Origin: DASVUC01 sp038237225
GTDB lineage: Bacteria; Planctomycetota; Phycisphaerae; Tepidisphaerales; Tepidisphaeraceae
NCBI GenBank assembly: GCA_038237225.1
Contig: JBBRYX010000006.1
Coordinates: forward strand, 157,888-221,887
DNA: 64,000 nt
Direction of reading: 5' to 3'
The notes under the pieces were generated by a model. That model searched no databases, was not told where the DNA came from, and worked only from the letters and a program-made list of their open reading frames with translations. A program made the position numbers and the translations under genes. Of this stretch, positions 8,231-16,044 are shown one piece after another (the first letter of the stretch is position 1; every line of letters starts with the position of its first letter).

Positions 8231-10821
8231 GGACGGCAAACGTCGAAAAGCTCGAGGTGAGGCGGCTGCTGGCGGGATTGGAGCCTGACCTTGTTTTTGG
8301 GGAGGGAGGGCTGGCGACGACGGGGCCGTTCTCGGGGCATTTCTTTGCGACGCGCACGCTGGCGGATGGAAAGATTCTGGCGGTGGGGAATGGGTCGGGT
8401 CCTTCGGGGCCGGGGGTGACGACGTTTCTGGGGTCGGATGATCCGCTGGTAGCGCGGTTCAATGCGGATGGGTCGCCGGATACTTCGTTTGATGAGGATG
8501 GGATGTTGTTTCTGCCGCAGAATGATGGAGTGCTGGGGACGACAGATGCGGCGTTTGGGCCTGACGGGAAGGCGGTGTTGTTGCATGGCGTGATCGATGA
8601 GCATGAGATCCGAGTGTTTCGTTTCAACGCCGATGGGACACCCGATCAGACATTTGGGGATCATGGCAAAGCACAGCACTCCGTGGGGGCACTCGGGTTC
8701 ACGTATTCATCGCAGGTGGCGGTGCAGGGGGATGGGAAGATCGTGTTTGCGTTTCGGGGGGACACGACCAGCGGAAGCAGGATGTACCTGAACCGGCTGA
8801 ATGCGGATGGTTCGGTGGATGCGGGCTTTCGCGGCGGGTTTCCGACGTCTCCGGCGATGGCGACGGGATTGAGTTCGATCTGGGATGTGGCGGTTGGACC
8901 GGACGGGAAGATTTACGTGGCGGGGGATTTGCCGCGGACGAAGTTCGTGACCGTGCCGGGGGGCATCATGCGCTTTAACAGCGACGGGACCGTCGATACT
9001 TCTTATGGCGGTGGGGATGGGTTTGCGGAGGTGGTAAACCCGAACGTAGATGATGCGCCGGACCCGCGGTATTTTCGGATTGCGTTTGATGGGAGCGGCC
9101 GGACGCTGACGAGCTGGCAGAGTAGTTTTGCGACGGGGCAGTCGGTTCTGCTCACACGGTTCACGACGTCCGGCGCCGTCGACAAGTCGTTTGGCGGCGG
9201 CGATGGGGAGGTCACGCTGGACCCGCTTGATTCGGGCGCGACGCCGAAGGGACTGGTGGTGGATTCGAAGGGGCGGATTCTTGGCGGGATTTCGACGGGT
9301 GGGTTGAGATGGTTGTTCAGGCTTCTATCGGATGGGTCGCCGGACATGAGCTTTGGGCCGGACGGACGGTCGATTTTGAATCGAGGGATCCTGGATCCGG
9401 ATTCGCTGACGCTCAACAGCGATGGCAGCGTGCTGGTGGGCGGGCAGCAGGTGGAGCCGTTTCATGCGGCGGTGGCGCGGTTTGTGGCGGACTCGCCGGA
9501 TGTGGTGCTGAATAGCGCGGGGCACCTGCTGGTGAATGGGACGGACGGGGCGGACTCAATCCGATTTGATCAAGTGGGGGATCAGGTGGTGGTGCATCGC
9601 AATGGGGTGGATACGAAGGTGCCGTTTGCGAACGTGAAGCTGATTGTGGTTTTTCCGAGCGCGGGCGGGGATGTGATTACGCTCTCTTTTGCGATGCCGG
9701 CGAGCTTGATTGGGGGGTCGGGGAATGACACGATCACGGCGAGCGCCGGCGACGTGACGATCTACGGCATGACGGGGAACGACAAGATCTTCTGCGGGGC
9801 CGGGCATCACGTGATCGACGGGGGACGCGGGAACGACAGAATCGTTACCGGCAGCGGGAGAGACTCCATCGACGGGGGCGATGGGGCTGACGTGATCAGC
9901 ACCGGCGCGGGAAGCGACACGATCAGCGGGGGTGATGGAAATGATTCGATCACGTGTCGCGGCGGGAATGACCGGATCTACACCGGCAACGGGAACGACA
10001 CGGTACACGGGGGCGCGGGAAACGACTTGATCCAGGATTATCCCGATCCGGTTCCTGTCGGCGAGAACCAGGCGGTTTCTTCGGTGGGGCACGCGAGCGG
10101 AACGAAGATATACTTCGGTGAAGAGGGGAACGACTTAATCAACGGGAGTAAAGAGGGCGACATCATCTTCGGGAACGGCGGGCGGGATACGATCTACGGC
10201 GATGTGGGATCCGATTCGATTTCGGGCGGAGGGGGAAGTGACGAGATGCACGGCGGATCGCAGAACATTTTTGATGCATCGGACGCGAGCGACCGCGACA
10301 CGATCAGCGGCGGGGAAGACGATGACTCGATTGCCGGGAGTGCGGGGGGCGACACGATCTACGGTGATGCGGGAAACGATACGATCGATGCGAGAAACGG
10401 AGATGATCTGGTTCTGGGTGGCGTCGGGAACGATGGTATCGAAGGCGGGTATGGGAAAAATCTGCTGTACGGCAATGGCGGGAACGACGTGATCTCGGGT
10501 GGACCGCAGACGGATGTGATTCGAGGGAATGCCGGGCGAGATACACTCCGCGGGAATGGCGGGAACGATCGCGTTTATGGCGGGGATGGGAATGATCGGC
10601 TCGATGGGAACAATGGAGACGATCAGCTCTTCGGCGAAGGCGGAAATGACCGGCTGTTCGGAGATGATGCAGGCAAAGATTCTTTGAATGGCGGCGCGGG
10701 AAACGATTTGCTGGTGACGAAAGACGGGAGCATCATCGACGCGCTGTTTGGGGACGCGGGGCGCGATACCTCCATCGCGGACAAGAATGACGTGCTGAAT
10801 GGCATCGAGGTGAAGCAATGA
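8227..10821 (+). CDS. LEPR-XLL delta-60 repeat / RTX surface protein, largest of the array
   Basis: 864 residues from a GTG start that overlaps the preceding stop; it begins with LEKL-type sequence VEKLEVRRLLAG. Delta-60 units fill residues ~15-420 (VARFNADGSPDTSFDEDG, FRFNADGTPDQTFGDHG). A short beta segment (VLNSAGHLLVNGTDGADSIR) links to about 330 residues of RTX nonapeptides, for example GGRGNDRIVTGSGRDSIDGG. The tail is KNDVLNGIEVKQ. Secreted, calcium-binding, probably cell-surface. No cleavage signal peptide is obvious; the LEPR-XLL segment itself is the likely export or sorting feature (inference). The stop overlaps the next ATG. Confidence 0.85.
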   Translation: MRTANVEKLEVRRLLAGLEPDLVFGEGGLATTGPFSGHFFATRTLADGKILAVGNGSGPSGPGVTTFLGSDDPLVARFNADGSPDTSFDEDGMLFLPQNDGVLGTTDAAFGPDGKAVLLHGVIDEHEIRVFRFNADGTPDQTFGDHGKAQHSVGALGFTYSSQVAVQGDGKIVFAFRGDTTSGSRMYLNRLNADGSVDAGFRGGFPTSPAMATGLSSIWDVAVGPDGKIYVAGDLPRTKFVTVPGGIMRFNSDGTVDTSYGGGDGFAEVVNPNVDDAPDPRYFRIAFDGSGRTLTSWQSSFATGQSVLLTRFTTSGAVDKSFGGGDGEVTLDPLDSGATPKGLVVDSKGRILGGISTGGLRWLFRLLSDGSPDMSFGPDGRSILNRGILDPDSLTLNSDGSVLVGGQQVEPFHAAVARFVADSPDVVLNSAGHLLVNGTDGADSIRFDQVGDQVVVHRNGVDTKVPFANVKLIVVFPSAGGDVITLSFAMPASLIGGSGNDTITASAGDVTIYGMTGNDKIFCGAGHHVIDGGRGNDRIVTGSGRDSIDGGDGADVISTGAGSDTISGGDGNDSITCRGGNDRIYTGNGNDTVHGGAGNDLIQDYPDPVPVGENQAVSSVGHASGTKIYFGEEGNDLINGSKEGDIIFGNGGRDTIYGDVGSDSISGGGGSDEMHGGSQNIFDASDASDRDTISGGEDDDSIAGSAGGDTIYGDAGNDTIDARNGDDLVLGGVGNDGIEGGYGKNLLYGNGGNDVISGGPQTDVIRGNAGRDTLRGNGGNDRVYGGDGNDRLDGNNGDDQLFGEGGNDRLFGDDAGKDSLNGGAGNDLLVTKDGSIIDALFGDAGRDTSIADKNDVLNGIEVKQ

Positions 10822-13088
10822 GGAGTTCGATGATCGAACAGCTTGAAGTGCGGCGGCTGCTGGCGGGGCAGGGGCTGGATCTGGCGTTTGGGGAGGGAGG
10901 GGTTGCGGCGGGTTTGGGGCCGAATGGGACGGCGCTGGTGGTGAAGGAAACTCTCGGCGGGAAGTTTCTTGCAGGCGGATACGGCGACGAGTCTGAGCCC
11001 GTGGTTGCGCGCTTCAATAAGGATGGGTCACTGGATCAATCGTTCGACGGCGATGGGAAGCTGGATTTGCCGCAGGAGGTGTACGGAAATGTGACGTCGG
11101 CGGCGTTTGGGCCTGATGGAAAGCTGGTGTTGGTTTACCACGAGAGTCTTGAACTGAGCTTGAAACTGTTCCGCTTTAATGCCGACGGGACAGTAGATTC
11201 ATCGTTCGGAATGGGTGGTTCAATCACCCATCGTGTCAAGGCGGAGCATTCGTTCTTTGATGAGCAGATCTCGATTCAACCGGATGGGAAGATCTTCATC
11301 GGCTACACGGCCGACTGGGCGCAGGGGAACGAGAAGACTTACCTCGCGCGTTTGAATTCCGATGGATCGGTGGACAACGGTTTTCGGGGTGGGTTTGCGA
11401 ACGGGGCGGCGCTGCCGATCACGATCCACACGATAAACACGGTGGCGACGGGACCGGGCGGGAAGGTGTACATCGTTGGGGAATCCGGTTGGGTGGCGGA
11501 GATCCTGGCGGTGAACGGCGATGGATCGGTCGACAGTAGTTTTGGAGGAGGGGATGGGGTCGCGGAGGTGCCGACGACGTCGGAGGAATCTCAGCCGTTT
11601 GATAACGCGTTGACGGTGGCGCCGGATGGGAAACTGCTGGTGCTGTTCAAGGCAAGGTCGGGGGAGCGCAAAGTGCCGGTGTTAGCGCGGCTGCGGACGA
11701 GCGGCCTGCTGGACAAGACGTTTGGCGGCGGAGATGGGTTGGTGGCCGTGCCGATCAGCGCCGGCTACAAGCGGCCGATGAGCGTGGTGGTGGGCACTGA
11801 TGGGACGATCACGGGCATGGATTACTCGGACACGAGCTCGCTGATCTCGCTGTTTCGGGTCACATCCGCGGGCGTGCTGGACGCGAGTTTTGGCACGAAC
11901 GGGACTCTCGTGCCGGGCGAGCGGACGGTGGAGCCGTCGTCGATCGCGCTGGACGCGACGGGGAACATTCTGGTCGCGGGCAGCCTGGTGCGATTTTTGA
12001 GCAGCCAGCAGTTTGCGATCGCGCGATACGTGGCCGATGCGCCGAAGGTGGCGATCACCAGCAGCGGAAACATTTTCGTCCTGGGAACGAGCGATGCGGA
12101 TGTGGTGACGGTGGAGCGCGCGGGAGATCAGATCATCGTCAATCGCAACGGAGCCTCGACGTCGTTCGCTGCTGCATCCGTGAAGAAACTAACGGTGTAT
12201 GCGGGCAGTGGGGGCGATGTGATCACGGTCGCTATCGATGTGAAGTGTGACATCGGCGGCGGCACGGGCAACGACACAATCGTGCTGGCGGGCGGTGATG
12301 TGCTCATCGAGGCGGGGACGGGGAACGATCGGATCACCTGCGGCAAGGGAAATCACACCATCTTCCTCGGCACCGGCAACAATCGCGTCGTGACCGGGCG
12401 CGGAAAGGATACGATCGTCGGGGAGAACGGAAACGATACGATTATCACCGGGGCGCAAAGCGACTACATCGTGTCGCGAGGCGGGAATGATTCGATCACC
12501 TGCGGGAGCGGCTGGGACTCAATTTATACGGGCGAGGGAAACGACACCGTTCACGCGGGCGCGGGGAACGACAAGGTGCAGGATACGCTGGATCCCAATG
12601 AGAATTCGGATGGTGACTTGCCGGGGTTGGCGCACGGCCATAAGCGATATTACGGTGAAGAGGGGAACGACTCCATAATTGGCAGTCTTGACGCCGACAC
12701 GCTTATGGGCAATGGCGGGGCCGACTCGATCCAGGGCGGCGGCGGCGCCGATTCCATCTCGGGGAGCGGCGGCAAGGATGAACTCTGGGCGAACCGTTTC
12801 TATCCCGATACTCCGTACTATGACAACATAGACATCGCTCGCAACACCATCCATGGCGGCGAGGGGGATGATCACCTCTGGGGCGCGAGCGGGAATGACA
12901 GGCTCTATGGAGACAGCGGCAACGACCGGCTGTATGGGATGGATGGGAACGACGTTCTGCTGGGTGGAGATGGGAACGATCGATTCGAGGGTGGAGCGGG
13001 CAAGGATCAACTGTTTGGCGATTTGGGCCGTGATACCGCGCTTGCGGATAAGAATGACGTTCTGCGGGGCGTGGAGGTGCGGCGATGA
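10818..13088 (+). CDS. LEPR-XLL delta-60 repeat / RTX surface protein
   Basis: 756 residues, ATG overlapping the previous TGA (ATGA). It begins MIEQLEVRRLLAGQG after a short leader. Delta-60 units occupy residues ~15-400 (VARFNKDGSLDQSFDGDG, FRFNADGTVDSSFGMGG). A linker SSGNIFVLGTSDADVVTVER precedes RTX repeats to the end, for example GGTGNDTIVLAGGDVLIEAG. The tail is KNDVLRGVEVRR. This is the closest intact relative of the deleted copy at 5840. Its stop is followed at once, out of frame, by an orphan RTX block, which suggests recombination exactly at the gene junction. Confidence 0.85.
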   Translation: MRSSMIEQLEVRRLLAGQGLDLAFGEGGVAAGLGPNGTALVVKETLGGKFLAGGYGDESEPVVARFNKDGSLDQSFDGDGKLDLPQEVYGNVTSAAFGPDGKLVLVYHESLELSLKLFRFNADGTVDSSFGMGGSITHRVKAEHSFFDEQISIQPDGKIFIGYTADWAQGNEKTYLARLNSDGSVDNGFRGGFANGAALPITIHTINTVATGPGGKVYIVGESGWVAEILAVNGDGSVDSSFGGGDGVAEVPTTSEESQPFDNALTVAPDGKLLVLFKARSGERKVPVLARLRTSGLLDKTFGGGDGLVAVPISAGYKRPMSVVVGTDGTITGMDYSDTSSLISLFRVTSAGVLDASFGTNGTLVPGERTVEPSSIALDATGNILVAGSLVRFLSSQQFAIARYVADAPKVAITSSGNIFVLGTSDADVVTVERAGDQIIVNRNGASTSFAAASVKKLTVYAGSGGDVITVAIDVKCDIGGGTGNDTIVLAGGDVLIEAGTGNDRITCGKGNHTIFLGTGNNRVVTGRGKDTIVGENGNDTIITGAQSDYIVSRGGNDSITCGSGWDSIYTGEGNDTVHAGAGNDKVQDTLDPNENSDGDLPGLAHGHKRYYGEEGNDSIIGSLDADTLMGNGGADSIQGGGGADSISGSGGKDELWANRFYPDTPYYDNIDIARNTIHGGEGDDHLWGASGNDRLYGDSGNDRLYGMDGNDVLLGGDGNDRFEGGAGKDQLFGDLGRDTALADKNDVLRGVEVRR

Positions 13089-13317
13089 AGCCGATTTCCT
13101 CTACGGTCAATCCGGCAACGATCAACTTTTTGGCGAGGGCGGTCTGGATCGGATTTACGGAGACGATGGCGGCCAGGACACGCTGCACGGGGGCGGCGGG
13201 GATGATGTGCTGGTGACGCGGGATTCAACGAAGGATTTCCTGTTCGGTGATGGTGGGCGGGATTCGGCGACCGTGGACAAGAACGATGTGCTGATGAGCA
13301 TTGAGGCAATGTCATGA
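13085..13317 (+). pseudogene. Orphan C-terminal RTX module
   Basis: Read in the frame starting at 13081 this stretch encodes GDEADFLYGQSGNDQLFGEG and continues to a family tail (KNDVLMSIEAMS). It has no LEPR start and no delta-60 part. The frame opened by the ATG overlapping the preceding stop (13085) is different and ends quickly. DNA from about 13117 to 13260 differs from 8034-8178 at only a few bases. It is therefore the detached 3' end of a paralogue, left by unequal recombination. Its own stop again overlaps an ATG (13314). Confidence 0.7.
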
Positions 13318-13403
13318 TGCCATTGAACGTCGAACATCTCGAGGCGCGGCGGCTTCTGGCTTCGCCGGAACTGGATCTGACTTTTGGGGAAGGAGTACGG
13401 AAG
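13314..13403 (+). pseudogene. Truncated start of a LEPR-XLL delta-60 gene
   Basis: From the ATG overlapping the previous stop the frame reads MMPLNVEHLEARRLLASPE then LDLTFGEG, the standard family opening. After about codon 28 similarity ends and the sequence becomes basic and unrelated, up to a 49-base hairpin element at 13469. The frame happens to stay open into the next gene, so automated calls may fuse the two; I treat them as separate. Confidence 0.65.
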
Positions 13404-13468
13404 ATCCCATTGTGGGGGAGATGCGCTCGCTTGGAGGCCCGAGTGAAGATCTTGATTGTCGAGAGAAT

Positions 13469-13517
13469 CAAAGGGGTCAGGAAGGTTTTTCGCAGAAAAA
13501 ACATTCTGACCCCTTTG
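13469..13517. repeat. Hairpin element with perfect 12-base arms (MITE/REP-like)
   Basis: Arms CAAAGGGGTCAG and CTGACCCCTTTG are exact complements, with an inner TTTTT/AAAAA pair around a short loop. It sits where a LEPR gene has lost its body. The shape is that of a REP or MITE mobilised by a transposase encoded elsewhere, or the two terminal repeats of a deleted element. Confidence 0.6.
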
Positions 13518-13589
13518 CGAACACCGCGCCTAGCAAAAAATCACGGGGCTGTCATTATGATCGTTGAAACAAAGCGCTGGAGAACGCGA

Positions 13590-15434
13590 ATGCGGGCAGC
13601 GAATCACAGGTGCGGCGGAATGTACGTCCAGGCGCTTGAACCGCGCCGGCTGCTCAGCCTCACGCCCGCGGGGCCGGAAACGATGGTCCCGATCTCCGGT
13701 TCCATTACCGACTTCGACGTCGCCGTCGCCGGTAATGGCAGCTACATCATCGCCAGCAGCACCACCAGGAAAGACGGCACCAGCATCGTCGCCACACGGC
13801 ATGTCGCTTCGGGCCGGCAGATCGGCGAGCCGGTCACGCTTGCATCCGGTTTGGGGAAGAGCGGCGGCGTATCCATTTCCATGGACGCCGACGGCGACGC
13901 CGTGGTGGCCTATGCCGTGGATTACTCCAGGGGCGAACGGATTTTCTTCACGCGGATCTCCAGGAACGGTGTCATCAGCGCTCCCGTGCTGGCGGCGAAT
14001 GATTCGCACGGCACCGACAGCGACGATCGAATTGGCTCCCCCACCATCTCGATGGATGCCGCCGGCAATTTCTTCCTCGCATACATTCATACCCTGACCC
14101 GGTGCCACAACGACGTTCAGATGCGCGTGTACGATGCTGCCGGGAAGTTGCGCGGTGCGGAGTTCACGGCGGAGGAAATCTTCGCCCCCTTCCCTGACGT
14201 GAACGGCTTCGATCTTGCCGCGAAGAAGGACGGCTCGGGCGCGGTGTTCATTTACTCGTTTGTTCACTCGGATGATATGGCCCAAAGCTTGTTCGTTGGG
14301 CGCGCCAGCACAACAGCCCGGATTGGCGAAGCCGATCTGCTGGCCAGACTTGTCGGACCTGCCGTTTCCGGATTTACCGGGAACCCCCCAACTTTGTCTG
14401 TCGCGGTGAATGCGGATGGTTCGTTCCTGGCGAGTTATGATTCGGAACATACGCTTACTTTCGTTCAGCGCTATGACGCCGCTGGAAAGACCCGAGGCAA
14501 GAAGATCCAGCTTGAGGCGAGCCTGCCGGCGCTGGCGAGCTTGCCGGATGGGGGTTTTGCTCTTTCGGCCGGCGGGTTCGTCAGGCGGTACAATGCGTCG
14601 GGGGTTGCTGATCCAACTGGGGTCGTGGCGGCCGGCGGTTCTGGGATTTACTCGCGGATTGGCGCGGACAATCTGGGCGAGATCGTTTTGGTCTATGAGA
14701 AAACGTCGGGCGGTCCGGTGTTTTCCCGCCGGCTTCAGGCGGGTTTTGCGAACCTCGTCAAATCGGAGCTGTACGTGCTCGGCACCGACGACGCGGACAC
14801 GATCCGCGTGGCGCGGGATGGGGGACGCATCGTCGTTTATCGCGGCGACAGCTTCAAAACCTTCGACGCGGCGAAGGTAAAGGGGATGTCGATCAATGGC
14901 TTCGACGGAAACGATTCGATCTTCAACGACACGAACATCCCCTCGACGCTGGTCGGCAGCCGGGGCGACGACACGCTCCGCGGCGGAGCAGGGGGCGACT
15001 TCATTCGCGGTGAAAGCAACAACGATTCTCTCTCCGGCGGCGATGGCAACGACACCCTTCTTGGCGAAGGCGGCAACGATTCCCTCTCCGGTAACGCCGG
15101 TCGAGACTTCCTCGACGGCGGGGCCGGCAATGACCGACTGTCCGGCCACGGCGGTCGCGATAAACTCTTCGGCAGCGACGGCAACGATCGGCTCTATGGC
15201 GGCGCATCGGATGACTGGCTTTATGGACAAGCCGGCGATGATCAACTCTTCGGTGAAGGCGGCAACGACGAGCTTCACGCTGATTCCGGTCGCAATACAC
15301 TCCATGGCGGGGCCTCCAACGATCTGCTGATCTCGAATAACGGCACCATCGACTCGCTCTTTGGCGACGGTGGGCGGGATTCGGCGAAACGCGATGACGC
15401 TGATGTTTTTGACAGCGTCGAAGCGCGTGCTTGA
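13590..15434 (+). CDS. LEPR-XLL exported protein with C-terminal RTX repeats
   Basis: 614 residues from the ATG at 13590, which has GGAG eight bases upstream; in-frame alternatives are 13557 and 13620. The signature is VQALEPRRLLSL. Unlike the neighbours, residues ~25-390 are not delta-60 units but a beta-rich, propeller-like region with Asp-rich turns such as SISMDADGDAVVAYAVD and SVAVNADGSFLASYDS. A VLGTDDADTIRVARDGG linker leads to RTX nonapeptides (GGDGNDTLLGEGGNDSLSGN) and the family tail (DADVFDSVEARA). It closes the array. Likely secreted and calcium-binding; role unknown. Confidence 0.8.
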   Translation: MRAANHRCGGMYVQALEPRRLLSLTPAGPETMVPISGSITDFDVAVAGNGSYIIASSTTRKDGTSIVATRHVASGRQIGEPVTLASGLGKSGGVSISMDADGDAVVAYAVDYSRGERIFFTRISRNGVISAPVLAANDSHGTDSDDRIGSPTISMDAAGNFFLAYIHTLTRCHNDVQMRVYDAAGKLRGAEFTAEEIFAPFPDVNGFDLAAKKDGSGAVFIYSFVHSDDMAQSLFVGRASTTARIGEADLLARLVGPAVSGFTGNPPTLSVAVNADGSFLASYDSEHTLTFVQRYDAAGKTRGKKIQLEASLPALASLPDGGFALSAGGFVRRYNASGVADPTGVVAAGGSGIYSRIGADNLGEIVLVYEKTSGGPVFSRRLQAGFANLVKSELYVLGTDDADTIRVARDGGRIVVYRGDSFKTFDAAKVKGMSINGFDGNDSIFNDTNIPSTLVGSRGDDTLRGGAGGDFIRGESNNDSLSGGDGNDTLLGEGGNDSLSGNAGRDFLDGGAGNDRLSGHGGRDKLFGSDGNDRLYGGASDDWLYGQAGDDQLFGEGGNDELHADSGRNTLHGGASNDLLISNNGTIDSLFGDGGRDSAKRDDADVFDSVEARA

Positions 15435-16044
15435 ACGAAGGGATGCGGGAGGAGAAGAGACCGCGATGGCGCGAAGCCGCGAAGATGGCGCGAAGGGAAA
15501 TCGGCGTGGGCGTATCCGTTTGTATCTGTTTGTATCATTTTGGAGGTTGGGGGATGGGAAATTGAGGGGGCGCGGGTGCTCCGAAGTCGTTGACACGGGC
15601 TGGAAGCCCGTGGTACGGGTCGAGGGGTTGGAGTTCATGTGCGTTGCTTTCTGAGGGCGCGGAATGGCCGCTGTTGATGGTCCCTCTATATCTCCTGGGG
15701 CGGTGCGCGGAAAAGTGTGCTGGCGCGCAGCGCGTTTTGGGGGAATGGGGTTTGGGGTGCGGGGCGGGGGGAAAGAATTTTTCTTTTGGGGATTTTGGGA
15801 TTTGAGGCGCTGCGCCTCCGGCGCGCGGGGCGCGCAGCGCGGGGTTTAGGGAAATGCAACCGCGGAGCCGCCGAGGCGCGGAGGAAGCGCGGAGAGGGGA
15901 GTTTGTAACCACTGATGAACACGGATAGGCACCGATGATTTCAGATGGGTGGGCCCTGCCCGCTGGTTGAGCGAGGCGCCGGCATGCTTGGCACGTTCTC
16001 TTCAATCGGTAACAATTCAAACCATGGGGCATTCATCGGGCGGT
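15435..16044. other. Intergenic region of repeat-like sequence
   Basis: About 600 bases without a supported gene. It holds a short palindrome (GACACGGGCTGGAAGCCCGT, 15592-15614), a G-rich stretch around 15760-15850 containing repeated GCGCGGGGCGCGCAGCGCGG words, and two phrases typical of inter-gene debris: GCGATGGCGCGAAGCCGCGA near 15463 and ACCACTGATGAACACGGATA near 15908. Open frames here are low-complexity and not convincing. Confidence 0.55.

Noticed and set aside
9720..10800. Regularly spaced short DNA repeats resembling a CRISPR or satellite array
   Set aside because: The period is 27 bases and matches the RTX nonapeptide codons; there are no unique spacers and no cas genes.
13314..15434. 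A single 706-codon gene joining the truncated LEPR start at 13314 to the LEPR gene at 13590
   Set aside because: It would contain two LEPR-XLL starts with a hairpin element and basic nonsense between; the second start has its own ribosome site.
13530..15638. A 700-codon open frame on the minus strand opposite the LEPR/RTX gene at 13590
   Set aside because: It is the mirror of GGxGxD repeat codons in high-GC DNA; composition is Arg/Ala/Val-rich without domains, while the plus strand encodes clear RTX motifs.
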